Source: JAJDAT01 sp964344185
Lineage (GTDB): Bacteria > Nitrospinota > Nitrospinia > Nitrospinales > JAJDAT01
NCBI GenBank assembly: GCA_964344185.1
Contig: CAYFMN010000026.1
Coordinates: 1 to 64,000, forward strand
DNA: 64,000 nt
Reading direction: 5' to 3'
The notes under the pieces are model-generated. The model was given only the letters and a program-made list of their open reading frames with translations, was not told where the DNA came from and ran no database searches. Below are positions 7,731 to 15,920 of the stretch, one piece after another. The translations under genes were made by a program, and so were the position numbers. Positions within the stretch are counted from its first letter, which is position 1. Each line of letters begins with the position of its first letter.

Positions 7731-7761
7731 GGCTGGGCTTTCGGGTACAGCCTTTTTTTTT
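7731..7761 (+). terminator. Intrinsic terminator
   Basis: GGCTG pairs with CAGCC (7748-7752), followed by a nine-T run. It follows the truncated hipA and scar and faces the convergent response-regulator gene. Confidence 0.6.
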
Positions 7762-7769
7762 GGCGAGCG

Positions 7770-8144
7770 CTAGTTGGTGTGAAGGGTTTGGGAAATATTC
7801 ATTTTCAGGTCGTCCAGGTTGATGGGTTTGGTCATGTAACCTTTTGCGCCCATCTGAAGGCATTGTTCGGTGGTTTTGAGTTCGCCGACTGCGGAGAGCA
7901 TGATAACTGGTACATCGCTTTCTTCGCGGATGGTTTTTAACGCCATCACTCCATCTGTTTTTGGCATGCGAATGTCCAGTAATATAAGATCCGGCTTAAA
8001 CGAACGAAATTTACCGATGCCTTTTCCTACATCGGTAGCGCAACAGACTTCGTACCCTTCGTCGCTAAGAAACTCGCGCATAGCCAAACAAAACTCCTTT
8101 TCGTCGTCAATCAAAAGAATTTTGGTAGGATTTTTGGAAGGCAT
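7770..8144 (-). CDS. Single-domain response regulator (CheY-like)
   Basis: A 124-residue receiver domain (from ATG 8144; a TTG three codons upstream is the alternative). It has the acidic pair in 'LLIDDEKEF', the phosphoacceptor Asp in 'LILLDIRMP', the switch Ser in 'VIMLSAVG' and the conserved Lys in 'YMTKPINL'. No output domain is present, so it must act by protein-protein contact or as a phosphate relay. The large multi-PAS kinase at 8773-12063 is the closest potential partner but is divergent and 600 bases away, so pairing is only inferred. Confidence 0.9.
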   Translation of the reverse strand: MPSKNPTKILLIDDEKEFCLAMREFLSDEGYEVCCATDVGKGIGKFRSFKPDLILLDIRMPKTDGVMALKTIREESDVPVIMLSAVGELKTTEQCLQMGAKGYMTKPINLDDLKMNISQTLHTN

Positions 8145-8313
8145 AATTGACAAAAAATGAATTTAGAGTTATTTTTACTGTTAAAGATAATATAGGCCCG
8201 ATCATTTTTTTTTGCAAATTTTATTTTTTGATTACAAATAATATCTAGATTAAAAGAAAATGAAATAACGTTCCGGAAGCGGAGTTGGGCCTTCTCCGCA
8301 GGATTCCAGTACT

Positions 8314-8420
8314 TTAAGAGGACCTCTAATAATTCATATTTTTACCAGCTTGCTATCGACTAGCCCTTGATAATTAGGGCTAGTCTCTTTGCAATTCTCA
8401 ATTTTGAGGGGTTCCCTTAA
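8314..8420 (+). repeat. TTAA-bounded foldback repeat, copy A (107 bp)
   Basis: Begins TTAAGAGGACCTCTAATAAT and ends GAGGGGTTCCCTTAA, with an internal CTAGCCCTTGA..TAGGGCTAG hairpin. The ends are imperfect inverted repeats and TTAA stands at both borders. It lies in the 618-base gap between the response regulator and the kinase, where I see no other feature. Confidence 0.8.
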
Positions 8421-8772
8421 ATAAAAGGAAATCGAAATTTGGCGGTTTTGGAATATTGACCGTTCAACGGGTTCCTTTGAAACCTTTCATTACGCGCGAA
8501 TCAACGTTAGCCGTTGAATTAATTGTCCGATAGTTTATTTGCGAGGCGCCGCTTTTGGATGCTTATTGCGGTTGCGATTTTAGCCGGAAATTTCTTGGTA
8601 TCTTAGCTGATTCTGGAATCTCCAGGATGGATTTGTCCCGTTTCTTGGTTGATATTGTAGAGCGTTAAAGAATCTCGTAAGAAATTGTTTTAGAAATCGG
8701 CCCCGAGCGCGTCGTAAAACCAGTCCATGCGGTCCGTAAAAACTTGAAATAAAAAACTTCGCTTTTTGAATA

Positions 8773-11700
8773 ATGGGGGTGAGCTTGAAACCAATCAACA
8801 AGCAGCGTTTTATTCTGTTTTTAACCCTCCTGGTTACGGGCCTATCGGTGATTTTTGTTTGTATTTATGTTTTGTATCACGCCAGTCTCGCCACTTGGAA
8901 AGAAAAAGTTCGGGGGGAAGCCGCCATTTGGGCTCAATTTATTGAAGTCGTAAGCGATTTCGACAAGCAGTACAGGGGAGATTTTCCCGGCGGTTCCAAG
9001 GCCGCAACCATGAGCCAGATACGAAAAGCGCATTTCAATCTCCATCACTTTGGAGATAGCGCCGAATTTGTGATAGCCGAGTTGGATGTTGACCGTATCC
9101 GTTTCATCTTTCGTCACCAGCACGGTTTGCCCAAGGAATCTCCTTTGGAGCTTCCGCTTGACTCCAGCCTGGCTGAACCCATGCGCCGCGCTCTCAGGGG
9201 GGAATCGGGCGAAATTTTTGGTTTGGATTACGATGGCCACCAGGTGCTGGCGGCTTTCCATCCTTTACCCGGTTTTGGCGCGGGAATGGTTTACAAGATC
9301 GATATGGCCGAACTGCGCGCGCCATTTGTGAACGCCGCCTGGATTTCATGCGTTGCCAGCTTTTTACTGGTTATTTTGGGTTCGTTTTTCTTTTTCCGAT
9401 TTACCGAGCCTATGTTGCAAATTCTTCAAGATTCCAATGCAGATTTGATAGACCAAATAAAAAAACGCGAGAAAGCGGAAAGGCAGATTTTGGAATCCAA
9501 GCAGATGTTGCAGACCATCTTAGATACTCTGCCGGTTCGTGTGTTTTGGAAAAACCGCGACCTGAAATATCTCGGTTGTAATAAACCTTTCGCTGAAGAT
9601 TCTGGCTGGGGCGAGCCGCAAAAGTTAATTGGCAAAGACGATTTTGCCATGAGTTGGAAAGGCAACGCCGAAGCTTTTCGCGAAGATGACCGCTGGGTGG
9701 TCGAAACCGGTAAAACAAGGCTCAATATAGAAGAAAAGCTGCCCCGAGAAGATGGAAGCTTCAAATGGCTGCGCACCGGGAAGGTTCCGCTGAAGGACTT
9801 TGACGGTCGCATTGTCGGTGTGCTTGGAGTGTTTTTAGACATCACTGAGGAAAAAAAGACGAAGGAAAATCTCAGGATCAGCGAACAACGCCTTGCTCAG
9901 GTTATTGAAAGCACCAGCGGCTGGATTTGGGAGGTGGACAGTAAGGGACTTTATACCTATTCCAACTATGCTGTTGAAGGGCTCCTGGGTTACCTGCCCG
10001 AGGACATCGTCGGCAAAAAACATTTTTACGACCTTTTTCTGTCGGAATACCGGGAGAAAATCAAGAGCGAGGCGTTTGAAGTTTTTTCGCGTCGGGAAAA
10101 CTTTTCCAACTTTATCAACAGGGTACGACACAAAGACGGGCGGCAGGTGGTATTGTCCACCAACGGCAGTCCTATTTTGGATAGCCAGGGAAATTTGCTC
10201 GGTTACCGCGGCGTTGACCTTGATGTTACCGAGGAACAGCGGATGATCGAAGCTCTCAGGGGAAGCGAGGAAAAATACCGCAGCATTTTTGAGGGAGAAT
10301 CCGACGCATTTATCCTGATAGAGAAACAGTCGAAACAGATTCGGGATGCGAATCGTTCCGCAATTGAGTTGTTTGGATACAGCCGCAAGGAACTAGTGGA
10401 AATGAAGATCACAGATCTTTCGGCGGAACCGGAAAAAACCCGCGATTCGGTTGAAAGTCTGGTTCCAGGAAGGTTCTCTCGCATTCTCAAGCGACTGTAT
10501 AGAAAGAAAGACGGAACAATGCTCCCGGTAGAAATTTCCGCTGGTTGTTTTTTGCTGGGAGACGAGCAGATTGTGTTCGGCGCCATGCGCGATATTAGCC
10601 AACGGCTGGCGGCGGAGACGCAATTACGCATTCTGGGCCGCGCCGTCGACCAGAGTCCAACTTCCATTGTGATCACCAATCCGAATGGCAATATTGAATA
10701 CGTTAACCCGCATTTTTGCGCGCTGACGGGCTACTCGGAGGAGGATTGCATGGGGAAAAAACCGAATTTTCTCAAATCGGGCGAGCATTCGCGGGAATTT
10801 TATAAGAACCTTTGGGACACGATTCTTGCGGGCAAAACCTGGCAGGGCGAGTTCAAGAATAAGAAAAAGAATGGGGAATTTTATTGGGAATCGACTCTCA
10901 TTTCTCCGGTTAGAGTAGATGGAAAAATTGCTCATTTCGTAGGGATTAAAGAAGACATAACCAGGAAAAGAGAAATTCAGCGGGAACTGGAATCCAGCGA
11001 AGCCCGGTTTCGGGCGCTGATTGATAATGCTTACGATGCAATTTTTGTCCATGACGAAGATGGCCGGTTTCTTGACATCAATCGAGGCGCTTGCAGATCA
11101 TTGGGGTATACTCGCGACGAATTAATGTCCCTCAATGCCGCAGATATCCAAAAAGGTTTAAAAAGAGAAGATCTGGAAAATGCCTGGAGACGTATTTTGA
11201 AAGGGGAAAGGATGGTTCTCGAAGGGATTCATACGCGGAAGGACAGAACAAAGTTTCCGGTAGAAGTTAATATGGATAAAATGCAGGAATCAGGACGTTC
11301 CGTAATTTTGGCGGTTGCCCGCGACTTGTCGGAGCGGAAAAAGGTAGAGGAGGCTCTTCGCTTGACCCAACAGCAGCTTATGGCTTCCCAGAAGCTGGCA
11401 GGCATTGGCCAGCTTGCCGCTGGTGTCAGTCACGAGGTGCTAAATCCTGTCAACATCATTTCGGTACACACGCAATTGCTTGAGCGTAAACGGAAAGAGG
11501 ACGCAGATTTGCAGGAATTCTGTAAGAAAGTGCGTCATGAGGTGTCTCGCATTGAGAAGATCATGGGCGCTTTGCTGACGTTTTCCCGTAAGGGGGATTC
11601 TCAGAAAGAGCGCGTCACCATCCGCGAAGTTTTGGAGAGCGTGATGGACCTGGTCGAACGGGATTTTGAACTGGATAACATAAAGATTGAGAGAGTTTGT

Positions 11701-12063
11701 TCGCCAAAAGACTTGGCGATTTATGGCGACAGGGACAAGTTGCGTCAGGTGTTCCTGAATTTGGTTAATAACGCTAAATATGCCATGCACGGGAGCGGCA
11801 AGTTGTTGGTGGGGTGTCGATTGATACGTCGCGACGACATCGACTGGGTCGAGGCGTTTGTTGAAGACACCGGCACGGGCATCAGCAAGGAGAACCTAGA
11901 ACAATTGTTTGTGCCGTTTTTCACCACCAAGCCGGAAGGCGAGGGTACTGGTATGGGCCTGGCGGTGGTGCACGGTATTGTCGAGGAGCACGGAGGCCAC
12001 ATTCGAGTGGAAAGCGAGGAAGGCCGCGGCACGAAAATCATCATCGAGTTTCCCGCCGTGTGA
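8773..12063 (+). CDS. Membrane-bound multi-PAS hybrid-less sensor histidine kinase
   Basis: A 1096-residue kinase. It has TM1 (about 12-36), a periplasmic sensor region (about 40-183), TM2 (about 186-210), then five PAS/PAC units starting near 240, 367, 495, 617 and 740 ('SEQRLAQVIEST', 'SEEKYRSIFEGE', 'VDQSPTSIVITN', 'SEARFRALIDNA'). The HisKA domain has His887 in 'AAGVSHEVLNPVN' and the catalytic domain has the N-box 'NLVNNAKYAM' and 'DTGTGIS' / 'GTGMGLAVVHGIVEEHGG'. It has no receiver domain. PAS4 resembles LOV/PAS units ('NPHFCALTGYSEEDCMGK'). The ATG lacks a clear ribosome site; GTG two codons later is possible. Signal unknown. Confidence 0.9.
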   Translation: MGVSLKPINKQRFILFLTLLVTGLSVIFVCIYVLYHASLATWKEKVRGEAAIWAQFIEVVSDFDKQYRGDFPGGSKAATMSQIRKAHFNLHHFGDSAEFVIAELDVDRIRFIFRHQHGLPKESPLELPLDSSLAEPMRRALRGESGEIFGLDYDGHQVLAAFHPLPGFGAGMVYKIDMAELRAPFVNAAWISCVASFLLVILGSFFFFRFTEPMLQILQDSNADLIDQIKKREKAERQILESKQMLQTILDTLPVRVFWKNRDLKYLGCNKPFAEDSGWGEPQKLIGKDDFAMSWKGNAEAFREDDRWVVETGKTRLNIEEKLPREDGSFKWLRTGKVPLKDFDGRIVGVLGVFLDITEEKKTKENLRISEQRLAQVIESTSGWIWEVDSKGLYTYSNYAVEGLLGYLPEDIVGKKHFYDLFLSEYREKIKSEAFEVFSRRENFSNFINRVRHKDGRQVVLSTNGSPILDSQGNLLGYRGVDLDVTEEQRMIEALRGSEEKYRSIFEGESDAFILIEKQSKQIRDANRSAIELFGYSRKELVEMKITDLSAEPEKTRDSVESLVPGRFSRILKRLYRKKDGTMLPVEISAGCFLLGDEQIVFGAMRDISQRLAAETQLRILGRAVDQSPTSIVITNPNGNIEYVNPHFCALTGYSEEDCMGKKPNFLKSGEHSREFYKNLWDTILAGKTWQGEFKNKKKNGEFYWESTLISPVRVDGKIAHFVGIKEDITRKREIQRELESSEARFRALIDNAYDAIFVHDEDGRFLDINRGACRSLGYTRDELMSLNAADIQKGLKREDLENAWRRILKGERMVLEGIHTRKDRTKFPVEVNMDKMQESGRSVILAVARDLSERKKVEEALRLTQQQLMASQKLAGIGQLAAGVSHEVLNPVNIISVHTQLLERKRKEDADLQEFCKKVRHEVSRIEKIMGALLTFSRKGDSQKERVTIREVLESVMDLVERDFELDNIKIERVCSPKDLAIYGDRDKLRQVFLNLVNNAKYAMHGSGKLLVGCRLIRRDDIDWVEAFVEDTGTGISKENLEQLFVPFFTTKPEGEGTGMGLAVVHGIVEEHGGHIRVESEEGRGTKIIIEFPAV

Positions 12064-12110
12064 ATTGAGAAAATTATCTTCGATTCAATTTTTCACTGGA
12101 ATTTGAATAA

Positions 12111-12249
12111 CGACGGCCTTCCAACCCCCAGCGTAAATTAATATAAGGCCAGATTTTCGCAATCCCTTCCGCGTGTCATCTTGAAGCGGGCTTCTTTCTA
12201 TCCCTGATGCCCCCATGACCAACCCAATCGTGCGCCGATTGGATGCTGC
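12111..12249 (+). repeat. 138-bp duplicated block, copy 2 (hicB 3' remnant)
   Basis: Copy of 6267-6404. Its first about 25 bases correspond to the hicB C-terminal codons, but no hicB start is present, so this is a relic. It continues directly into the third tRNA 3'-end scar. Confidence 0.75.
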
Positions 12250-12280
12250 CTTACAGGTTCGATTCCTTCACGGCTCACCA
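12244..12280 (+). repeat. tRNA 3'-end-like scar, copy 3
   Basis: TGCTGCCTTACAGG, TTCGATTCCTTCACGG and CTCACCA. Same T-arm to CCA unit as at 4.57 and 7.67 kb, with a different acceptor tail. A weak hairpin with CTCCCC/GGGGAG follows at about 12304-12328. Confidence 0.65.
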
Positions 12281-12460
12281 TTTCATACTCGCCCCTCTTC
12301 AACTCCCCTAAAAACCTGAAGGGGAGCTAGGTTGAGGCAGTTCGAAACTCCCCCATTATGTTTAGGAAAGAATCTATGAAACTTGAAAACAGGCTAAAGT
12401 AGATTTGTTTGAATATATCGAAGTCTTATCCAAGTGTTTTTTCGCAATACGTATAATCGG

Positions 12461-13783
12461 TTACCTTAAGCCTCCTGTAACCAACCACCAGGCTCCGATG
12501 CTGGCAAAATATCCCATAGCGATGGCGGGAAACCATTTAAAGTGACTCATAAAAGTATAGCTTTTCCGGTCTACTCCCATAACCGCTACTCCTGCCGCCG
12601 AACCAATGGAGAGCAGACTTCCGCCCACTCCCGCAGTCAGCGTGATGAGAAGCCATTGATCTAGTCCCATGTCCGGGTTCATTTTTAACACTGCGAACAT
12701 GATGGGAATATTGTCCACTATGGCCGATAAAATTCCAATGACAATATTAGAGTTGGTTGGACCGAACGTTCCGTATAAATTTTTGCTGACCAGAGCCAAG
12801 TAACCAATGTATTGGAGAGCTCCGACTGCGGAAAGGATTCCGAAGAAAAACAGGAGGGTGTCGAATTCCACCCGTTCAACGTTTTTGAATATATTAAAGC
12901 TTTCCACTTTTCTATCTTCAATACCCAGGCTTTTGTGATATGCCTTTTCTCCCCAGTGTTCCAAATAGTATCCCTTGAACATTAGAAAACTCAGGCCGAA
13001 CATCATTCCCATAAATGGCGGAAGGTGGAGGAATTGATGGAAGGAGACCGCTGTGGCGACGGTGAGTACGCCTAGAGCGATAATCGTTTTTGCTCCCGGC
13101 TTCATCGAAATGTAATCACTGGAACCTTCGGGTTTTTTCTTAGGAACGAATGGGAACATGATTGCCGCAGGGACGATCCAGTTGACAACCGAAGGAATCA
13201 TCAAGTAGGCGAATTGAAACGTCGGTACTTTTCCGGAGGTCCAAACCATCAATGTAGTGATATCTCCAAATGGACTCCATGCGCCGCCGGCGTTTGCGGC
13301 GACCACAATGTTGACGAAGGCGGGCACAATAAATTTTCGGTTGCCGTCGCTGACCGTCAGCGCCACGGTAGACATCAGCAGGGCGGTTGTCATATTGTCC
13401 GCCAGAGGCGAAAGGAAAAAGGAAATAAGGCCCGTAGTCCAATAAAGGGAGCGGAAGCCGAGACCTTTCCGTAATAGCCAGGACCGCAAAGAACGGAAGA
13501 CGTTGCGTTCTTCCAACGTGTTGATATAAGTCATGGCTACCAGCAGAAAAAAGAATAGTTCGCCAATTTCTGCGACCAAGCCTTTGAGGTGTTCGTGCGC
13601 ATGTTCGGATTGGCCGTTGCTTGCCTCGTGCAGGCCTATTATCAACCACATGAAACAACCGCCGAAAACAACGGGTTTGGATTTTTTTAAGTGAATCTTT
13701 TCTTCCAGGATGACAAGAAGGTAGGCTAGGACAAAGGCCGAAAGGGCCAGGTATCCCGTTAGGGAATGGGAAAGATTGTGCAT
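12461..13783 (-). CDS. nhaD: NhaD-type Na+/H+ antiporter
   Basis: A 440-residue polytopic inner-membrane protein of the ion transporter superfamily. Family features include 'EIGELFFFLLVAMTYINTLEERNVF', 'SFFLSPLADNMTTALLMST', 'VVAANAGGAWSPFGDITTLMVW' and 'SAIVDNIPIMFAVLKMNPDM'. It exchanges cytoplasmic Na+ (or Li+) for protons, as expected in a marine or salt-exposed organism. The ATG at 13783 has AAAGGA about 7 bases upstream. A hairpin lies about 80-110 bases upstream of the start. Its 3' end is partly repeated at 6013-6070. Confidence 0.9.
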   Translation of the reverse strand: MHNLSHSLTGYLALSAFVLAYLLVILEEKIHLKKSKPVVFGGCFMWLIIGLHEASNGQSEHAHEHLKGLVAEIGELFFFLLVAMTYINTLEERNVFRSLRSWLLRKGLGFRSLYWTTGLISFFLSPLADNMTTALLMSTVALTVSDGNRKFIVPAFVNIVVAANAGGAWSPFGDITTLMVWTSGKVPTFQFAYLMIPSVVNWIVPAAIMFPFVPKKKPEGSSDYISMKPGAKTIIALGVLTVATAVSFHQFLHLPPFMGMMFGLSFLMFKGYYLEHWGEKAYHKSLGIEDRKVESFNIFKNVERVEFDTLLFFFGILSAVGALQYIGYLALVSKNLYGTFGPTNSNIVIGILSAIVDNIPIMFAVLKMNPDMGLDQWLLITLTAGVGGSLLSIGSAAGVAVMGVDRKSYTFMSHFKWFPAIAMGYFASIGAWWLVTGGLR

Positions 13784-13863
13784 AAGATCCTTTTCTCAAT
13801 AGAATGATGGCAAACGTTTTTTATAATTGGAGACGTCTTTTAAAAACCTGAAAATGGGTTCGC

Positions 13864-13895
13864 TTGCCGAATTTGATATTTTTAAAATTCGGCAA
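13864..13895. repeat. 11-bp inverted repeat upstream of nhaD
   Basis: TTGCCGAATTT pairs with AAATTCGGCAA across 10 bases in the 5' region of nhaD. It could be a leader hairpin or an operator. An 84-codon plus-strand reading through here (13827-14081) is not convincing. Confidence 0.4.
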
Positions 13896-14149
13896 ATTAA
13901 TAACCCTTGGCAACTTTATTTCTATTTGGGGGCGTTTTTATCAGCGCCTAAAGATAAATCGGTTTTTAGGCTTTGTTTGCTTCACTTATTTAAATTATAC
14001 AATCCAGATCCGTTTATAAATCCTAAAAACATCGAAATAAGAATCAAATTTCATCCAAATTTGGCTAATAGTTTCTTTTAGAGCGAATAAGAATAAACCT
14101 GATTCTAATATCTGGTTGGTATTAAAATATCCGAATTTAAGGGGGACTT

Positions 14150-14236
14150 TTGGCGCCGTTACTATATTGTTTAATAGTCCTTTTTGCGGAATTAATCGGT
14201 CTATTCCTAATTAAAAGAGGTGGGAGTCGATATTGA
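14150..14236 (+). CDS. Candidate 28-residue hydrophobic peptide
   Basis: TTG start with AGGGGGA a few bases upstream. The product is 'APLLYCLIVLFAELIGLFLI' after the initiator, then KRGGSRY: one membrane helix with a basic tail, which fits the positive-inside rule. A 7-bp hairpin (14223-14246) overlaps its end. Small size and TTG start keep confidence low. The rest of the 13784-14431 gap shows nothing else I can support. Confidence 0.35.
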   Translation: MAPLLYCLIVLFAELIGLFLIKRGGSRY

Positions 14237-14431
14237 GGACGACTCCGGGATGGGAAAACATCTTTAAAGCGGAACCATTGTTCATGGAGCTGGGCAGTTC
14301 CTATAGGTTTGGTTCCTTAACTACATGCGTTCCGAGCGGCCGATGGGGTCAAAGACTTGATTGCTAGTCGCTGGAACTCTATGAGAGGTATTGAGCGTTG
14401 TTATCGTCTATTCTGTTCGATAGATTCAAAC

Positions 14432-14929
14432 TCATTTGATAGTTCCTTTGTTAATTTCCTCCACCAATTGATCGAGACAAGTTCCCCAGCCCTCTTGGAA
14501 TCCCATTTCCGCATGTTTTTTGCAGACGGCTTCGTCGGGATGGATGGCGATGGTCGTATACTTGGTTCCGCCTTCATGGTTTTGCAAAAGTATCATACCA
14601 GTGAAAAGAAGATCGGGGCCGTTTTCGGGGATCGGCGTTGGCCTGTATCCCGGTTTTAAGGCGGAAGTCCAAACAAATTTTTTGTATTCCACCACTTCTA
14701 GTATGCAACCTGAACAGGGAGACTCCGGCATATCCGGTCCTTTCATGTCGGTTCTAAAAATACCGCCCGGTCTTAAATCTACCTCGCAATTTGTGACCAT
14801 ATATGGGCGGGGGCAAAACCATTTTTTGATGTGTTCCGGTTCCGTCCAGGCCTTCCAAACAAGCTCGACGGGAACGTCAACAATTCTTTCTAAAACAAGA
14901 TCGAGTTTTGGGTTAATTTTTAAGTTCAT
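14432..14929 (-). CDS. SRPBCC/AHSA1-family protein
   Basis: A 165-residue single-domain protein with the START-like AHSA1 signature: 'LDLVLERIVDVPVELVWKAWTEPEHIKKWFCPRPY', then 'PGGIFRTDMKGPD' and a C-terminal helix 'EGWGTCLDQLVEEI'. These proteins form a helix-grip ligand pocket and have no visible enzyme residues. Its ATG overlaps the stop of the preceding gene by 4 bases (ATGA), so it is translated with it. It is third in an ArsR-led operon, an arrangement commonly seen for this family. Confidence 0.85.
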   Translation of the reverse strand: MNLKINPKLDLVLERIVDVPVELVWKAWTEPEHIKKWFCPRPYMVTNCEVDLRPGGIFRTDMKGPDMPESPCSGCILEVVEYKKFVWTSALKPGYRPTPIPENGPDLLFTGMILLQNHEGGTKYTTIAIHPDEAVCKKHAEMGFQEGWGTCLDQLVEEINKGTIK

Positions 14930-15387
14930 TTGTTCTTCTCCTTTACATATTTCTCCAGTTTTTCCAACGTTTCTTGTCCACCTGATTCGGCGCCAAAGCT
15001 CTTAACTTTTTCACAGGCTTCTTTTGTAGGAAACTCAAGAAATAGACGGAGTTTGGTTTTTTTACCTACTTTTTCAAAAGTAGCTGTCGTCCTATGTTGT
15101 GGTTGCGCATCTTCATTCGTTCCATGATCGAAAACAATTTTCTCGTTTTTTATAATCTCTATGTACTTAATGAAGTTTGGAAATATGCCATGTGCTTCGT
15201 GCCTCATCTCATATTTCCAGCAACCGCCCTCTTTAAAACTCATTTTTTCTGTTATTGTTGTATAGCCAGAAGGCCCCCACCACTTATCCAAATGCTTAGA
15301 ACTCGTCCATGACTTGAAAACTAGCTCCACTGGAGCGTCAATAATTCTTTCAACGCTTAACTGCCTGTCTTTCAGATCATTTACCAT
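14926..15387 (-). CDS. SRPBCC/AHSA1-family protein
   Basis: A 153-residue homologue of its downstream neighbour: 'LSVERIIDAPVELVFKSWTSSKHLDKWWGPSGYTTI', 'FKEGGCWKYEMRHEAHG', and the C-terminal 'SGGQETLEKLEKYV'. It overlaps the upstream arsR-like gene by 11 bases and the next gene by 4, giving a tight three-gene operon. The function is unassigned, and a ligand-binding role is inferred from the fold. The pair probably arose by tandem duplication. Confidence 0.85.
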   Translation of the reverse strand: MVNDLKDRQLSVERIIDAPVELVFKSWTSSKHLDKWWGPSGYTTITEKMSFKEGGCWKYEMRHEAHGIFPNFIKYIEIIKNEKIVFDHGTNEDAQPQHRTTATFEKVGKKTKLRLFLEFPTKEACEKVKSFGAESGGQETLEKLEKYVKEKNK

Positions 15388-15706
15388 TTTCCTTCCTCTC
15401 TTCCTTTAGTTCCAATAGGTACTTGTCTAAGGCATCAAGACGCTTGTTCCACAACTTTTTAATATCCAAAAGCCAATCTCCAATTTCATCAATACCGGAA
15501 TCGTTTATCCGATAGAGCCGCTTTTGGGCTTGCTTTGTCATCGCCAATACATTCGCATCTTTCAAGACCTTTAAGTGTTGAGAAATTGCGGGAGGACTTA
15601 TCTTAAAGTTTTTACTGATTTCCGTTGAAGTTAGTTCGCCTTTTACGGCGACCAGTCTCACAATTTTTCGTCTTGTATTGTCTGAAAGGGCGACAAATGC
15701 ATTCAT
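15377..15706 (-). CDS. ArsR-family winged-helix repressor
   Basis: A 109-residue protein beginning 'MNAFVALSDNTRRKIVRLV', the usual N-terminus of ArsR-like regulators of SRPBCC genes. The recognition helix region is 'TSTEISKNFKISPPAISQHLKVLKDANVL'. There is no metal-binding Cys pair, so it is not a classical arsenic sensor. The operator is the large palindrome just upstream. The best promoter places transcription start at or within a few bases of the ATG and no Shine-Dalgarno sequence is present, suggesting a leaderless mRNA. Confidence 0.9.
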   Translation of the reverse strand: MNAFVALSDNTRRKIVRLVAVKGELTSTEISKNFKISPPAISQHLKVLKDANVLAMTKQAQKRLYRINDSGIDEIGDWLLDIKKLWNKRLDALDKYLLELKEERKENGK

Positions 15707-15709
15707 GAA

Positions 15710-15755
15710 TTCATTATTAAGTATTTACTTAATTAAGTCAATACTTAATAATGAA
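15710..15755 (-). promoter_or_regulatory. Promoter inside a 46-bp palindrome (ArsR operator)
   Basis: TTCATTATTAAGTAT (15710-15724) pairs exactly with 15741-15755. The centre holds ACTTAATTAAGT. On the minus strand TTGACT (-35) and TAATAA (-10), 16 bases apart, lie within it, and the -10 ends about 7 bases before the ATG. Confidence 0.7.
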
Positions 15756-15920
15756 TAGCCTGATTTTTACCGGATTATGTTGCTTTGGAAAGGGGATTTT
15801 ATCTAGTTTTATTCGCTAAATTGGGGGCAACATCTTGCTTTGGAAATTTTGACAGGTTGGCATGGCGAAGTAATGTAATGTATGGTTTGGCTTTTCTTGG
15901 AGCTGAAAGAGGTTTTTCTT

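Noticed and set aside
13140..13799. 219-codon minus-strand ORF inside nhaD
   Set aside because: It overlaps nhaD in another frame and is rich in Arg, Pro and His with no family motif; nhaD has clear homology.
13827..14081. 84-codon plus-strand ORF upstream of nhaD
   Set aside because: It starts at TTG without a ribosome site, crosses a hairpin, and has no recognisable pattern.
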